Part shown: positions 12,200 to 22,400 of the stretch, piece after piece
Layout: every line of letters begins with the position of its first letter
Numbering within the stretch: the first letter of the stretch is position 1
Made by a program: the position numbers and the translations under genes
From: Pyrocephalus nanus
Lineage: Eukaryota > Chordata > Aves > Passeriformes > Tyrannidae
Direction: 5' to 3'
NCBI GenBank assembly: GCA_038380795.1
Contig: CM076267.1
Location: 15,049,501 to 15,113,500 of the forward strand
DNA: 64,000 bases
Notes under the pieces: model-generated
The model's database searches: none
The model's input: the letters and a program-made list of their open reading frames with translations, nothing else
What the model was told of the DNA's origin: nothing

Positions 12200-15025
12200 A
12201 AACTGTCATCTTCCCCCTCCCCGCTGTTCACAGGACGTTTCCTTGCCTGATGCATCACATGTAAATTTGGCCCTGTTCATCCTTTGCCCACGTGGTTTTG
12301 CAAACACCAGGCCTGACAGGCAGCAATGGGAGTCAAGCTTTACATCGTTACTGTCCCAAGTTGCGTGAGCAGGGAGGAACTGGTGTCACTCATCCTTTGG
12401 CCTGCGGTATTCCTGCTACACACATGGGACCTTGTGAATCTACAAATGCAACTGGGCCCTTGAGTCACCATCTGGCCCGTATTTGTGTGGAGACTGTCTC
12501 CCTACCTGACAGCAGCTAGATTTGGTGGAGAAAGGTGATTGGGTTTCACTTTGCTGGGTGGAGAGGATGGTAGTGTGAATGTCCTATCCAATGTGATGTT
12601 CATAGAGCTTCCTGAGCTGCTGGGTGGCTATGTGAGAGTGGTGATTTCCTGCTCCTTGAGCAGGGAAGCAACTTTCCAAGGCAAGGTCCCTCCTACCTAG
12701 TGCAGGGACCTTGGCAGATGCTTGGGCAAAGGCTGTAAGGACAACTCCTGTGTTGTGTCTCTACTCTCTCCAGCTTCCCAGCCTTGGTATTTCAGGAGCT
12801 TCTGGAGCTGATAGTTGCATCCACTCATGCTGTTCCTGAGCTGGTAGATGGGCCTGTCCTCCATGAATCATCCAGGCTCCTTTAGGTGTCTTGCAATGGT
12901 TTTGGTCTCCACTACACACCATGGAAAGAGTTCCTCAGCTGAGTAGGATGATTCAGGGAGAAACCGTGTGTGGTTTCCATGCAGGACACTTGCAAGGACT
13001 CTCCCCTTTGCTAGCACAAGGAGAGAAAAATCTGAGCTGGCCAGAAAGCCAACTGTAGTGTTTCCAAGTGAAGCCTTTTTGCAGAACAGTCTGCTGAGAA
13101 GGTGCAGGGAGGTTTGAGCTGTGTGTGGGACCAGTTTGACTGAGCTGCTTCACCCATGGGGCTATGGGTGCTCCCTTGAAGGTCCTGCACCTTCTCCCAG
13201 AGTGAGAAGTGCTGCCAAAGGGAGTGTGACAGCACAGCTTGGTGCTTGGGGTGCCACAGGGAGGCAAAGAATAACTAATAATAGTAATAAAACTCCATAC
13301 TACATTCAATTGAAATTTCAGCATTGAAGAGAGGCCCCATGTTGGCCCTGACATCCAGCATCCAGGTGGCTGTGGTTTCCCTTTGGCCTCCCCAAAGGGA
13401 GGCAAAACCACTGGGCTGCTTCCCCTTCTGTTTATTTTCTACCCCCTGCCAGGAGGTTGAGGGGGACTAACACATGCTGAGAGGTGGGGCAGTGGTTGGA
13501 GAAAACCAGAAAAATGCCTGGGGACAGTAGGCTGCAAGGGAGGGAAAGAGGACAGGCAGGATGGGGGGTAGCTGAAGGTGATGCTGGGGGTGGGGGGGAT
13601 GCTGAGTGCACTGTGGGGCAAAAGGGAGCTCCAGGCCAGGTGTTGCCCAATGAGGGCTGAAGGTGACAGAGATGCCTGAGCCCAGCCATGCCAGGGGCCA
13701 CCCTCCAGTTCAGGGGCTGGAGATGAACAAACAGGAGCCCATAACCCAATGAAGGGAGCTCGCAACTGTCCAGGCACCTTACAGAGGGGCAGAGGGGGAC
13801 AGCAGTAAGGCAAGAGGAGCAAAAAGCTTCTGGTTAGGCTTCCCTAGGGTTGTGATATGACCTTAATGCCTGCATATGTGTGTGCATGGGTTTGATGGTT
13901 GTCACTGCTTTGGGGTTTCATCCGGACCAGATTTGCGCTGTCCGCATGGTGGGACATGAGGTCAGGAATTGGGACCATGCCAGCTGCACACAGGCTTCTA
14001 GCCAAAACCTCAGCAGCTGTGGTTGTACGCACACAGAGGTATCTACACTGGCAAGGGACAGTTTTCATAGAGTGGTTTGGGTTGGAAGGGACCTTAAAGA
14101 TCATCGAGTTCCAATCCCCCTCCCACCAGCCCGGGGTGTGTGAATGGCGCGGGCAGCGGCGCCGCCTCCTGGCAGCTCCTGCCCCGTGGGGTGCAGGCTC
14201 AGCTTTGTGGGATGCCCATCGGGGATGGGGGGCTGTGCCAGCCCCAGGTGGCGCAGATAAGAGTGGGAGATGCGTTAGCACAGCCCTGACAACCTGCGGT
14301 CTCGCCAGTGCAGGGGCAAAGGGGATGGTTTTGCCTCCCACCCTGCCCTGGGCATGTGAGGATGATGCTGGGCAGTTCAGTGGAGGGGAAAAAGGCACAG
14401 GAGGAGGGAGATGAGGGGGCGAGTGGGAGAATGAAGAGTGATGGCTGTGTGGGCAGTGCAGGAGGGTCAGATCTGGCACTGAGGAGGGCACGGGGCAGTA
14501 GGAAGAGCCACCAAGGGCTACCACAAGGTGATGACTATAGCCTGGCTGGGCTGGGCTGCCCAAGGGATGCTCCTGCAATGGGACAAATATTCCAGTGGCC
14601 CTGCAAGGTCTGAGGCTCAAACACTGCACCTGATCCCAAGCTGTGGAGCTCAGTTTGCGACAGCATTTAGGAACTTAACATCACTGGTTGCCAGGTACTT
14701 TCTCCTGGTAAGCTCGCTGAATGTGCATGCTGTGCCACAATGCCACATCAACGTGAGGAAAATTCTGAAAAAAATAAGGTAGCTCTGCTTTTAGGATGCT
14801 CTAAACTCAAACATGCAATTTTGCTGCTCATCTATCAGACTGCTCCGGTATCAAAAGCTCTTCTAAACCACTGTGTCCATTTTGCCCCATGTCCTGTACC
14901 TTCCCAGGCACCCTCATGGAGCTGGATGAGCCCCCCAAATGGCCCACCACCACCCGCTGTGGAATGCTTGGGGCTGGAGCAGCTCACTGCCAGGCCCCAG
15001 CACACAGGATGCTCGAGGGTCAGGC
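12200..15025. other. Intergenic region between the IGFBP2 and IGFBP5 3' ends
   Basis: About 2.8 kb lies between the predicted ends of the two convergent transcripts. It holds a CR1 tail at 14063-14132, directly followed by a small GC- and CpG-rich patch (about 14138-14175). The rest is unremarkable unique sequence. The long - strand frame at 13844-14629 runs through the CR1 copy and has no domain. No gene is evident. Confidence 0.7.
14063..14132 (-). mobile_element. CR1 LINE 3'-end fragment
   Basis: The + strand contains GGTTTGGGTTGGAAGGGACC followed by TTAAAGATCATCGAGTTCCA and a C-rich run. This is the standard start of the reverse-complemented 3' end of avian CR1. The copy is in minus orientation and only about 70 bp long. 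CR1 copies of this kind are typical of bird genomes and are the clearest clue to the organism. Confidence 0.88.
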
Positions 15026-15047
15026 AGAAGCTAACTGAATGCATAAC

Positions 15048-15053
15048 TTTATT
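15048..15053 (-). terminator. IGFBP5: Poly(A) signal AATAAA for IGFBP5 (distal)
   Basis: On the - strand the sequence reads ATTTAATAAAGTTATGC. It lies at the end of an A/U-rich stretch, with sequence of ordinary composition beyond. Its distance from the stop fits the long IGFBP5 3' UTR. An ATTAAA lies about 95 bp upstream in the transcript (15142-15147). Confidence 0.6.
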
Positions 15054-18000
15054 AAATAAATGCTTTGTCATGAGAAAAGACAAAGATCAAAGAGTAACAT
15101 AAATTATAAGTTGAATAAATAGTATACAGCAATCTTCACTTTTTAATAAAATGTGAGATTTTTTTTTTTAAGTACAAAATGCTAAACAGAGCATTAAGCT
15201 CTTCTTCCATTGTCAGTTTTTCACAAACTGCTTTTTTTTTTTCCCACCAGTAAGATTATGAGTATTTCTTGTTTACTGGAAAAAAACCAAAACAACAAAA
15301 ACAAAACAAAAACGAAACAACAGAGCTACCGTATGTATGTAAAGCTATAAAAAGCTACCGTAAAATGTGTAGTGAGTATTGCTTAAAGATAAAAACCAGG
15401 CAGGAAACTCGGAATCTGGTGTGTTTTTAACAACTGTGATACAACGGTGGGTAACGTGCACGGTGACGTCTGTCCCAGTGGCAGTGGCAGGGGGCTGGTG
15501 GGGCTGGGGAGGGGGGCACAGTAGGCAGGGCTCCTAGCCAGGGCCAGGACAGGGGTCTGGAAGCGAGGTGAACTGTTGGTTGTTAAATATACAATGCTCC
15601 ATTTGGGGGCAGGGGGGCAGAAATCAACAACAACAAAAAAACCCCAAACCAACAGCAAAGAAGTTTCCATGGGGAAGGTGGAGAAAAAGGGAAGGGGGGA
15701 GAGAGCGGAGAAATAGTGCAAAATGCTCTTGTACTAGTGGTTTTCGAAGTCCACTGCAGTACAGACAAGGGATAGCCCAGCCGCTGAACGCCGCTCCCTG
15801 GGCAGATGTGGTGGAAGGGCTGTCTTGACCCCAGCGCCATCCTTGTCCTCTCCTTCCCAGCTTGCATCATAGATACTGGCATGGGCTCGGCTCAGATACT
15901 GTAGCTGGAGACCCCTGAGCCTCACACCTCCCCCTGATGCACGAATTGCCAACATCTCTCTGTGTGCCTCAACCCCCCACACTCCCCAGCTCCCAAATCC
16001 ACCCCTTTTGGTTTTCTCACCCTAAATGCAAAGGGGTGCTGCTGGGTGCTGAAAATGGGAGCACCTCGTCACTGCCAACCCAGGGGGTGACCAACCCCTC
16101 CTGAAGTCACATCCCCAGCCTGACCCAAACTCCAACCCCAGTCCTAAATATTAGTGCAGCCTACAAACAGCCTCGTCCTGCTGGGGATCCTTGAGGGAGC
16201 GGGCAGCTAGGGGAGTCACTTGGTGCCCCATCCCGGGAGCCAAGGTGATGTGGGGAGGCAGGGGTGGTGCAGCCCAGACTTCCATCCTCCTCCCAGGAGA
16301 CAGGACAGGCAGTGCTGTCCCAGCACGGGATGCACAGTGGTGAGGGAGGCTATGTGGGATGGATTTTGGTGCTCTGGGCTCCTGGAGCCATCCAGACTCG
16401 CTTTGTAGGGAGAGGTCGGGGAATCATCCTGCGTCCCCCTCCCAGTGTCATTGTAGTGGCCTTGTCATGACACCACCACAAGGCCCTGTGAGCTGACCCT
16501 CGTCCTGCAAAAGCATCCTCCCCAAAAGACAAGGTCCATGGGGAGCCGCAGCCCTCTGCCTGTTCCCATCCCACCCTAGCGGCACGTCTCCTTTCTCTGC
16601 AGCCAAAGGCTTTCAAGTTTTGGGAAATTAAACAACAAAACAAACAAACAAAAAAGCAAGAAAGAGGAAGAGAGAAGGAAGGGCCCTGGGAAAAGGTGGT
16701 ACTGGCCTTTAACAGTCAGGAGGTTTTGCACAGGGATCAGCAAACGGACAGGGGCCCCTGTGATTGGCACAAGCTCCTCCTCCTCCTGTCTTCACCCCAC
16801 TTTCACCCCACCATTAACCCACCATCCTGGTTAAATCAACCTTGCTCCATCAGCCTTGCAGAGCCCAGAGAGGTCTCTCCCTCCCTTGGCCACAACACCC
16901 GCCATTCTCCCCTCCAGCAACACGGCAGTTACCCTGCTCCAGCAGGCTTTTCTTGGGGGCAGATCTGCATTTGGTGACACACTTTGTTCTTTTCAGCAAG
17001 GGAAGGTCCTTTGTCCCCAGGTCCAAACATGCTCCGCTGGGTCTCCGTGGAAGTCCATCGACAAAGTTCTCCCCTGCTGCAACTTTGAGGGAAATAACCA
17101 CGTGTCCAGTTCTGCCCTTGACTGGGGCAAGTGTCCTGATGGGGGGCCCAGGGGCTGCTCAGGGGAGTGATGCCATGTCATGGGAGGCTATGAGGGCTCC
17201 CATCCTGTGATGGTGAGAAGCCTTCACCAGAACCCCTCGGCACTGAATCCCTCTTGTCCATCCCCGCTGGTGGGAACCCAGTGGTGCTGTGGACCTCCTT
17301 TTTTCTCTGCCAAGGTTCGGGAAGCTCAAAGGGGCTTTGAGGGTGCAGGAAGCGTCCCCCTGAGATCAGTTGTGTCCTTTGGCCAGCTCCAGCTGTGGCA
17401 GTGGGAAGTGGTTCCTGGTGGGTGTGTCTTTGCCCACTGGGACCGCAGCACCCACACCCCCACCGCTCCCTTTCCTTTCCATCCTTCCCTTTGCTGCAGG
17501 ATCTCCTCCCAGCACCAGCATTGTGGAGACCCTTGTCATGGAGAAGCAAGAGGCAACAGTACCAAAATCGAACGTGAAAGTTAAAAACACCAAATAAGTC
17601 AGGAAGGCAGACGAGGGCTGTCCCACCATGCCTGAGGCAGTGGGTCTCCATGGTGCGGTGGATGCTGTCACTCAACAAGGAGCTGGGTCCCAGATTAAAG
17701 GCAAGGGCCCATCAAAGGATCTTACTGCAGAATGGTGGGAATCAGCTGTGGCAATATGAGCAATATCCTCAAAGTGAAAGGATGTAGGCTGGCATTTTCC
17801 TACCCACAGGGAAAGCTATAAACTAGCCTTAACAAAAAACCATGATCAAACAAAGTGGAGGTTTGCTTGTTTTTTTTCCCCTGGAGCAAACCATGTTTCT
17901 GGCTGTGGAAAAAAAAGTCTCCATAGCTGGTCGTCTTTGTGGTGGCAAAGTGTGGTGAAGAGTTTTAGCCCTGATCTCCCTGTCCTCATGTAGGGATACT

Positions 18001-18906
18001 TCAGTCTGGACAGCGACAGAGTAACAGCAGGGTCGGCTAGGATGCAGCCCTCATTGTTCATGGGGCCATGATCCCACAGGCACTGATGTTCCTCTGTAAC
18101 TCTGCTCCTGTGCTTAGTCCAGCAGGTTATTATTAGTTTTTGGGAGGGGCACCATTTCTCCCCCGATTACCTATTACACTGAAACCTCGAGATTGCAGGT
18201 TTCAAGGTGAAGTTTTGCAAGGAGGAAAAGCCATGTCAATACACACACACACACTCGTACACGTGCACGCAGGTGACAAACGCTTCCACACCTAGATGGA
18301 CAACGGTCAGAGTCCTGCTTGTCCAAAATGATTTGTGACCTTGCGTTCGAGAAGAATTGGACAGAGAAGAATATATTTCCTTTTTGGATGATTTTTTTTG
18401 AAGTCCACAAATACTTTTTGGGGGTATTTGTGTCGTTGCAGGATCTGTGTTTCCCTCCCCAGCTCATCTCCAGACACGAAGCCAGCAGTCTCACGCTTCC
18501 CCATGATGTGTTGAAATCTGTCTGGATTGGGGGCAGTCATTTGAGACAGAAATCAAATTGACTTGAGTGAATCCCAGCAGTGTGGAGAGGACACTCCGGA
18601 GGACTGCAAGGGGAGTGCTGGTGGCCGCAAGGTTTTCTCTCAAGACCCTTTAGAAATCAACTAGCTAACATGAAAAAAAAAAAAAACTAAAAATGAACCT
18701 GCCCAAAACCCATAATGGAAATTCACCAACTCGGAGAGCTTCCTACATCAGGGTGACCTCTGCTTGTGACAGAGGGGCACAGGCAGCATTAGGGAGAGGT
18801 GAGGAACAGCAGAGAGGCTGCGGCTGGTTTGTCTCTGGCTCTATCCTTTCCTTACTGAGTCCTTGTCAAGAGGCTGCAATAGATTCCGAGTCCTCAGTTT
18901 CTTCAG

Positions 18907-19254
18907 GGTTTTCTTTTATCTTTTATTTTCTCTCCTTTTCTCTTTCTTTTCTTTCTTCTTTTCTTTCTTCTTTTCTTTTCTTTTCTTTTCTTTTCTTTTT
19001 CTTTTCTTTTCTTTTCTTTTCTTTTCTTTTCTTTTCTTTTCTTTTCTTTTCTTTTCTTTTCTTTTCTTTTCTTTTTCCTTTTCTTTTCGGTTTTCTTTTC
19101 CTTTTCTGTTTTCTTTTCCTTTTTTCTTCTTTCCTTTTTACTTTCTTTTCTCTCTTTTTGTTTTTCCTTTCTTTACTTCTTTCTTTCTTTCCCTTTCTCT
19201 TTTTTTTGTTTTCCTTTCTTTCTCTTTTTTCTTTTCCTTTCTTTTTTTCTTCTT
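18907..19254 (-). repeat. IGFBP5: Homopurine (AAAAG)n tract in the IGFBP5 3' UTR
   Basis: The + strand is about 348 bp of almost pure pyrimidine. Its core, at about 18970-19075, is some 20 near-perfect CTTTT units. Diverged TTTCC/TTTCT variants flank the core on both sides. In the IGFBP5 transcript this reads (AAAAG)n and starts about 106 nt after the stop codon. A mirror-symmetric homopurine/homopyrimidine run of this length can in principle form triplex DNA. Allele length is probably polymorphic. Confidence 0.9.
18922..18927 (-). terminator. IGFBP5: Candidate proximal poly(A) signal AATAAA for IGFBP5
   Basis: The + strand has TTTATT, giving AATAAA on the transcript strand at the far end of the homopurine tract. 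Use would give a 3' UTR of about 450 nt instead of about 4.3 kb. A TTTTATTTT word can easily arise in a T-rich repeat, so this may be chance. Confidence 0.3.
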
Positions 19255-19360
19255 ACATGAGATGAAAGGAATCGGAGTCCTGGGGCATGGGGAGGTGCAG
19301 AGGGGAGGGTGGAAGGGAGCCTGGGTAGGTAGTGATGGGATGGAGGGAGGGGATGTGACT

Positions 19361-19492
19361 TCACTCCACATTGCTGCTGTCGAAGGCGTGGCACTGAAGG
19401 TCTCCGCTCAGGTAGTCAGTCCCCGGCAGCTTCATGCCGTATTTGTCCACACACCAACACAACCCACGCTTCCGGCCTCGGGAGGGCTTGCA
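19361..19492 (-). CDS. IGFBP5: IGFBP5 exon 4, coding part
   Basis: 44 codons including TGA at 19363-19361. It starts at a cysteine codon after a CTCAG acceptor. It encodes the second half of the basic heparin-binding cluster, CKPSRGRKRGLCWCVDKYG, and the C-terminus ending in FDSSNVE. The sequence is near-identical to that of other vertebrate IGFBP5 proteins. Confidence 0.97.
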   Translation of the reverse strand, partial: CKPSRGRKRGLCWCVDKYGMKLPGTDYLSGDLQCHAFDSSNVE

Positions 19493-22400
19493 CTGAGGAG
19501 ACACCCAAGGACAGAGATCAGGAGCTGGCTCCCTCACGCCGGGGATCAGGATCAACCCTGGCCTTGCTCCTTTAACCCCAGTGATGAAATGCCCTGGGTA
19601 GGATCTAATCCCTCTCTCTGCTTTCAGCCCATCTCTGCTACTACCCCAGCCCAGGGTTCTCTGACTTTTCCTCCTCCCTCACCAGCTCCTTCAGGATGCT
19701 TGCTTCAGGCCAGATGGCACTTGGAGCCATCAGCAAGGCCACCCACCACCAAACGTGCCTGGCGATGCTCACAGCAACATCCCCACCAACCCAGCAGAGG
19801 AAAAACCTCCATCCATCCCATCCAGGGCAGCGGCAGAGAAAAGCCTTGCTGGGTGGGGAGCATCCCTCCTTTGTGGGGCTCTTACCTGCTTCCTCTTGTA
19901 GAAGCCCTTGCGGTCACAGTTGGGGAGGTGGACGGCACGGGGGACCATCCGCTGGCTGCTCTTCAGCTCCTGCAGGGATGCCTCCATGTGCCTGCGGCAG
20001 GGGCCCTGCAAGCAGGAGAAGATGGAGTGTGAGAAGAGGAGCAGCCTCACAGCAAGCCTCCAGCTGCAAAAGCCCCCAAGCCCCCTCTCTCCTCTGCCAC
20101 TGGCACCCGCTGCTCAGGGGTAAAAGCCATCCTGCAGTCACCTGCCCATGGGAGCCCCGTGGAGGGAAGGTGAAGGCACCCACCAGCTCAAACTCTTGCC
20201 GGAGCTCGGGGATGACGACACGTGGGTGCGCTGTGTTCTCGGCCATGCCTACAAACTTGGCCAGGGTCAGCTTCTTCCGGCGGTCCTTCTTCAGGGCTTC
20301 AGCCTTGAGCTCAGAGAGGCGCCCGTGCTTGGGCCGGTAGGCCTTGGGCGGGTAAGTCTCCTCTGTCATCTCCGATGTGGTTGGCTCCTCATGCTCTCGG
20401 GACTCTCGTTCTGGAAGAGAAGAGGTACAAAACTGTCAAGTCTCCATGGGCTGAGTGGGGCTTGCTTTTGCATGGAGAGCCTCCTGCCCAACCCCCGAGG
20501 ACATCTTTGCACCAAACAGGCAGGATGAGAACAAACAACCAAAGAAATACCTTTCCCTGCCTACAGCTCTGGCTTTATCCCACTGTGTGGGACTTTGCAA
20601 GACTTTTACGTGACCTCTGAACTCAGGACAGGAAGGTGTCATAGGACATGGAGGAGTTGGAGGTCTAGGATGGGCTTCTACATACAAGGGCCGTTACCGT
20701 TTGTGTGTCACTGGAAAAAGACGTGTGAGGGTCATCCCACACCCAGAAAGGGCCAGATGACACACAAATGAGGCAGAGAAGCCCCTCTTTATCCATGATG
20801 AGAGGATTAAGTGACAAATTCACACTCCACCCTGCCTTTCAGACGCAAGAGCAAAAGCCAGGAATGCTCGAAGATGAGACAACTCCAAAGTCAAGGTCAA
20901 CAACACAGCAAAGCCACCAGGCGACAGGGCAGGTAATTCAGCAGTGATACCAAAGATGCAGCTGACAACTGCTGGGATTTCCAGGGTCCTCAGCTCACTG
21001 TCCCACACTCATGGGAAACCAGCCTGTCTGATGGCATACACCAATTAGAGAGCAAAGCCAAGGATAATGCTGCCAAGTGATGCTGCCTGACCGTAGCTGC
21101 CACTGATGGTAATAATAGTAAAGGGGGAGCATGTTTAGGTTCTGTCCACAGCGGCTGTCTTCCTGTAGACCCCCCCAGATCACCTCAGCGTAACCTCTGC
21201 CAGCAGGATGCAGTCAGGAGCCCCGTGCAGTTTATATTTAGGAGCAAGCTGGTGACAGTCTAAACTTAGATGACTTGTGACATTTAGTACAGCCACCAGA
21301 GTGAAAAAGGGCTATTTCTGTACTAAATTTGAATAGAGTTTAAAGCTCCTGAGGTTCCCAGTCTCCTGACCCCTGGTTCCCAGCAGTCCAATGCTGATGC
21401 CAAGTCTCTTCTGGAACCAGCGAGTGACCATGAGGAAACTCGCTGCAGCAGGAGGAAAAGAATCACAGTTGCTGAAATCCCTTCATGAACAGCATCTCCA
21501 GCAACTTTGATGCCAGTGAACCCAGCTCATCCCCTCCTACAAGACAGAAAGAGGCTTAGGATTAAAATAAAAGCAGTTAGAACGCCCCCAACCAGGCAAA
21601 CAGGATTCTCCTTGCAGATTGACTGCTCCCTTGAGCCCAGATCAGCCCCAAGGGGGAGGAGGACAAAGAGGATGCCTCTGCCCCATTAGATTGTCCAAGG
21701 GTGGCCAGTGAGGGGGACAGAGGAGATGCTCAGCAGCAGATGGCAGCACCAGCCTGTCTCACACACTCCAGATGGGGCATTTGGAGGTGACTGAGGGGAC
21801 AGGTCGCTGTGTCCCCAAGCCTGCCACAGATACCAGTCTCCTATTCTTCCTTGCCAAAGTGAACTTGCACTCTCCCATCAAAACCTGGAAAGTTTTTCAT
21901 GGCCACTTATTCATTAAAACAGTCCTTTTTTTTTCTGTTTCCACAAGAGCAGTGCTGGATCAGCATCCCAGACTCAGCACCCTCCTAACTGTCCACAGCA
22001 ACATAAGTGACCCCCTGCACCATCCCTGGGACTCAGACGGCTCCCCAGCATGAGATCACTTTGCCATTTTTCCCCATGGTGCTCATATGCTTGGTGTTTT
22101 ATTCCTTGTTGCAGGACTCAACTGCTTCCACAGGTCAGAGCTCCTTTATTCTAAGAGGGTGACAGATAAGGGATAAGGAAGAAAATGAGTAAATTTGGAA
22201 TGACCCCCAGGAAATGAAACTGTACGAGGTGCAGTTGAAGTGCATCTGTTGCCTCAAAGATATTGTGGCAACTCAAGGTCCAAAAGAAGACCAAAGACAT
22301 CCACAGTGACGAAGTCCTTCCATGGCAGTGAAACACACCGTGTTCCATCCTAGGAATCCCCTCTGGCACCCACTGCCAGGGCTGGAGAAGGCAAAGCCAG

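Larger units (their letters stand above)
15028..19360 (-). other. IGFBP5: IGFBP5 3' UTR (long, predicted extent)
   Basis: From the TGA stop (19361-19363) to just past the AATAAA at 15053-15048 is about 4.3 kb. Mammalian IGFBP5 is known for a 3' UTR of several kilobases, so this length is expected. The UTR starts with a short unique segment, then a 348-bp homopurine tract. Its distal 350 bp (about 15040-15400) are very A/U-rich. No conserved open frame lies in it. Whether the whole span is one exon in this species is inferred. Confidence 0.65.

Noticed and set aside
13844..14629. A 261-codon - strand frame between the two genes
   Set aside because: It passes through the CR1 tail, is biased to P/S/H and shows no family motif.
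18863..20032. A 389-codon + strand open frame
   Set aside because: Its first part is pure F/S/L from the TTTTC repeat and its second part is antisense to IGFBP5 exons 3 and 4. It has no domain or valid gene structure.
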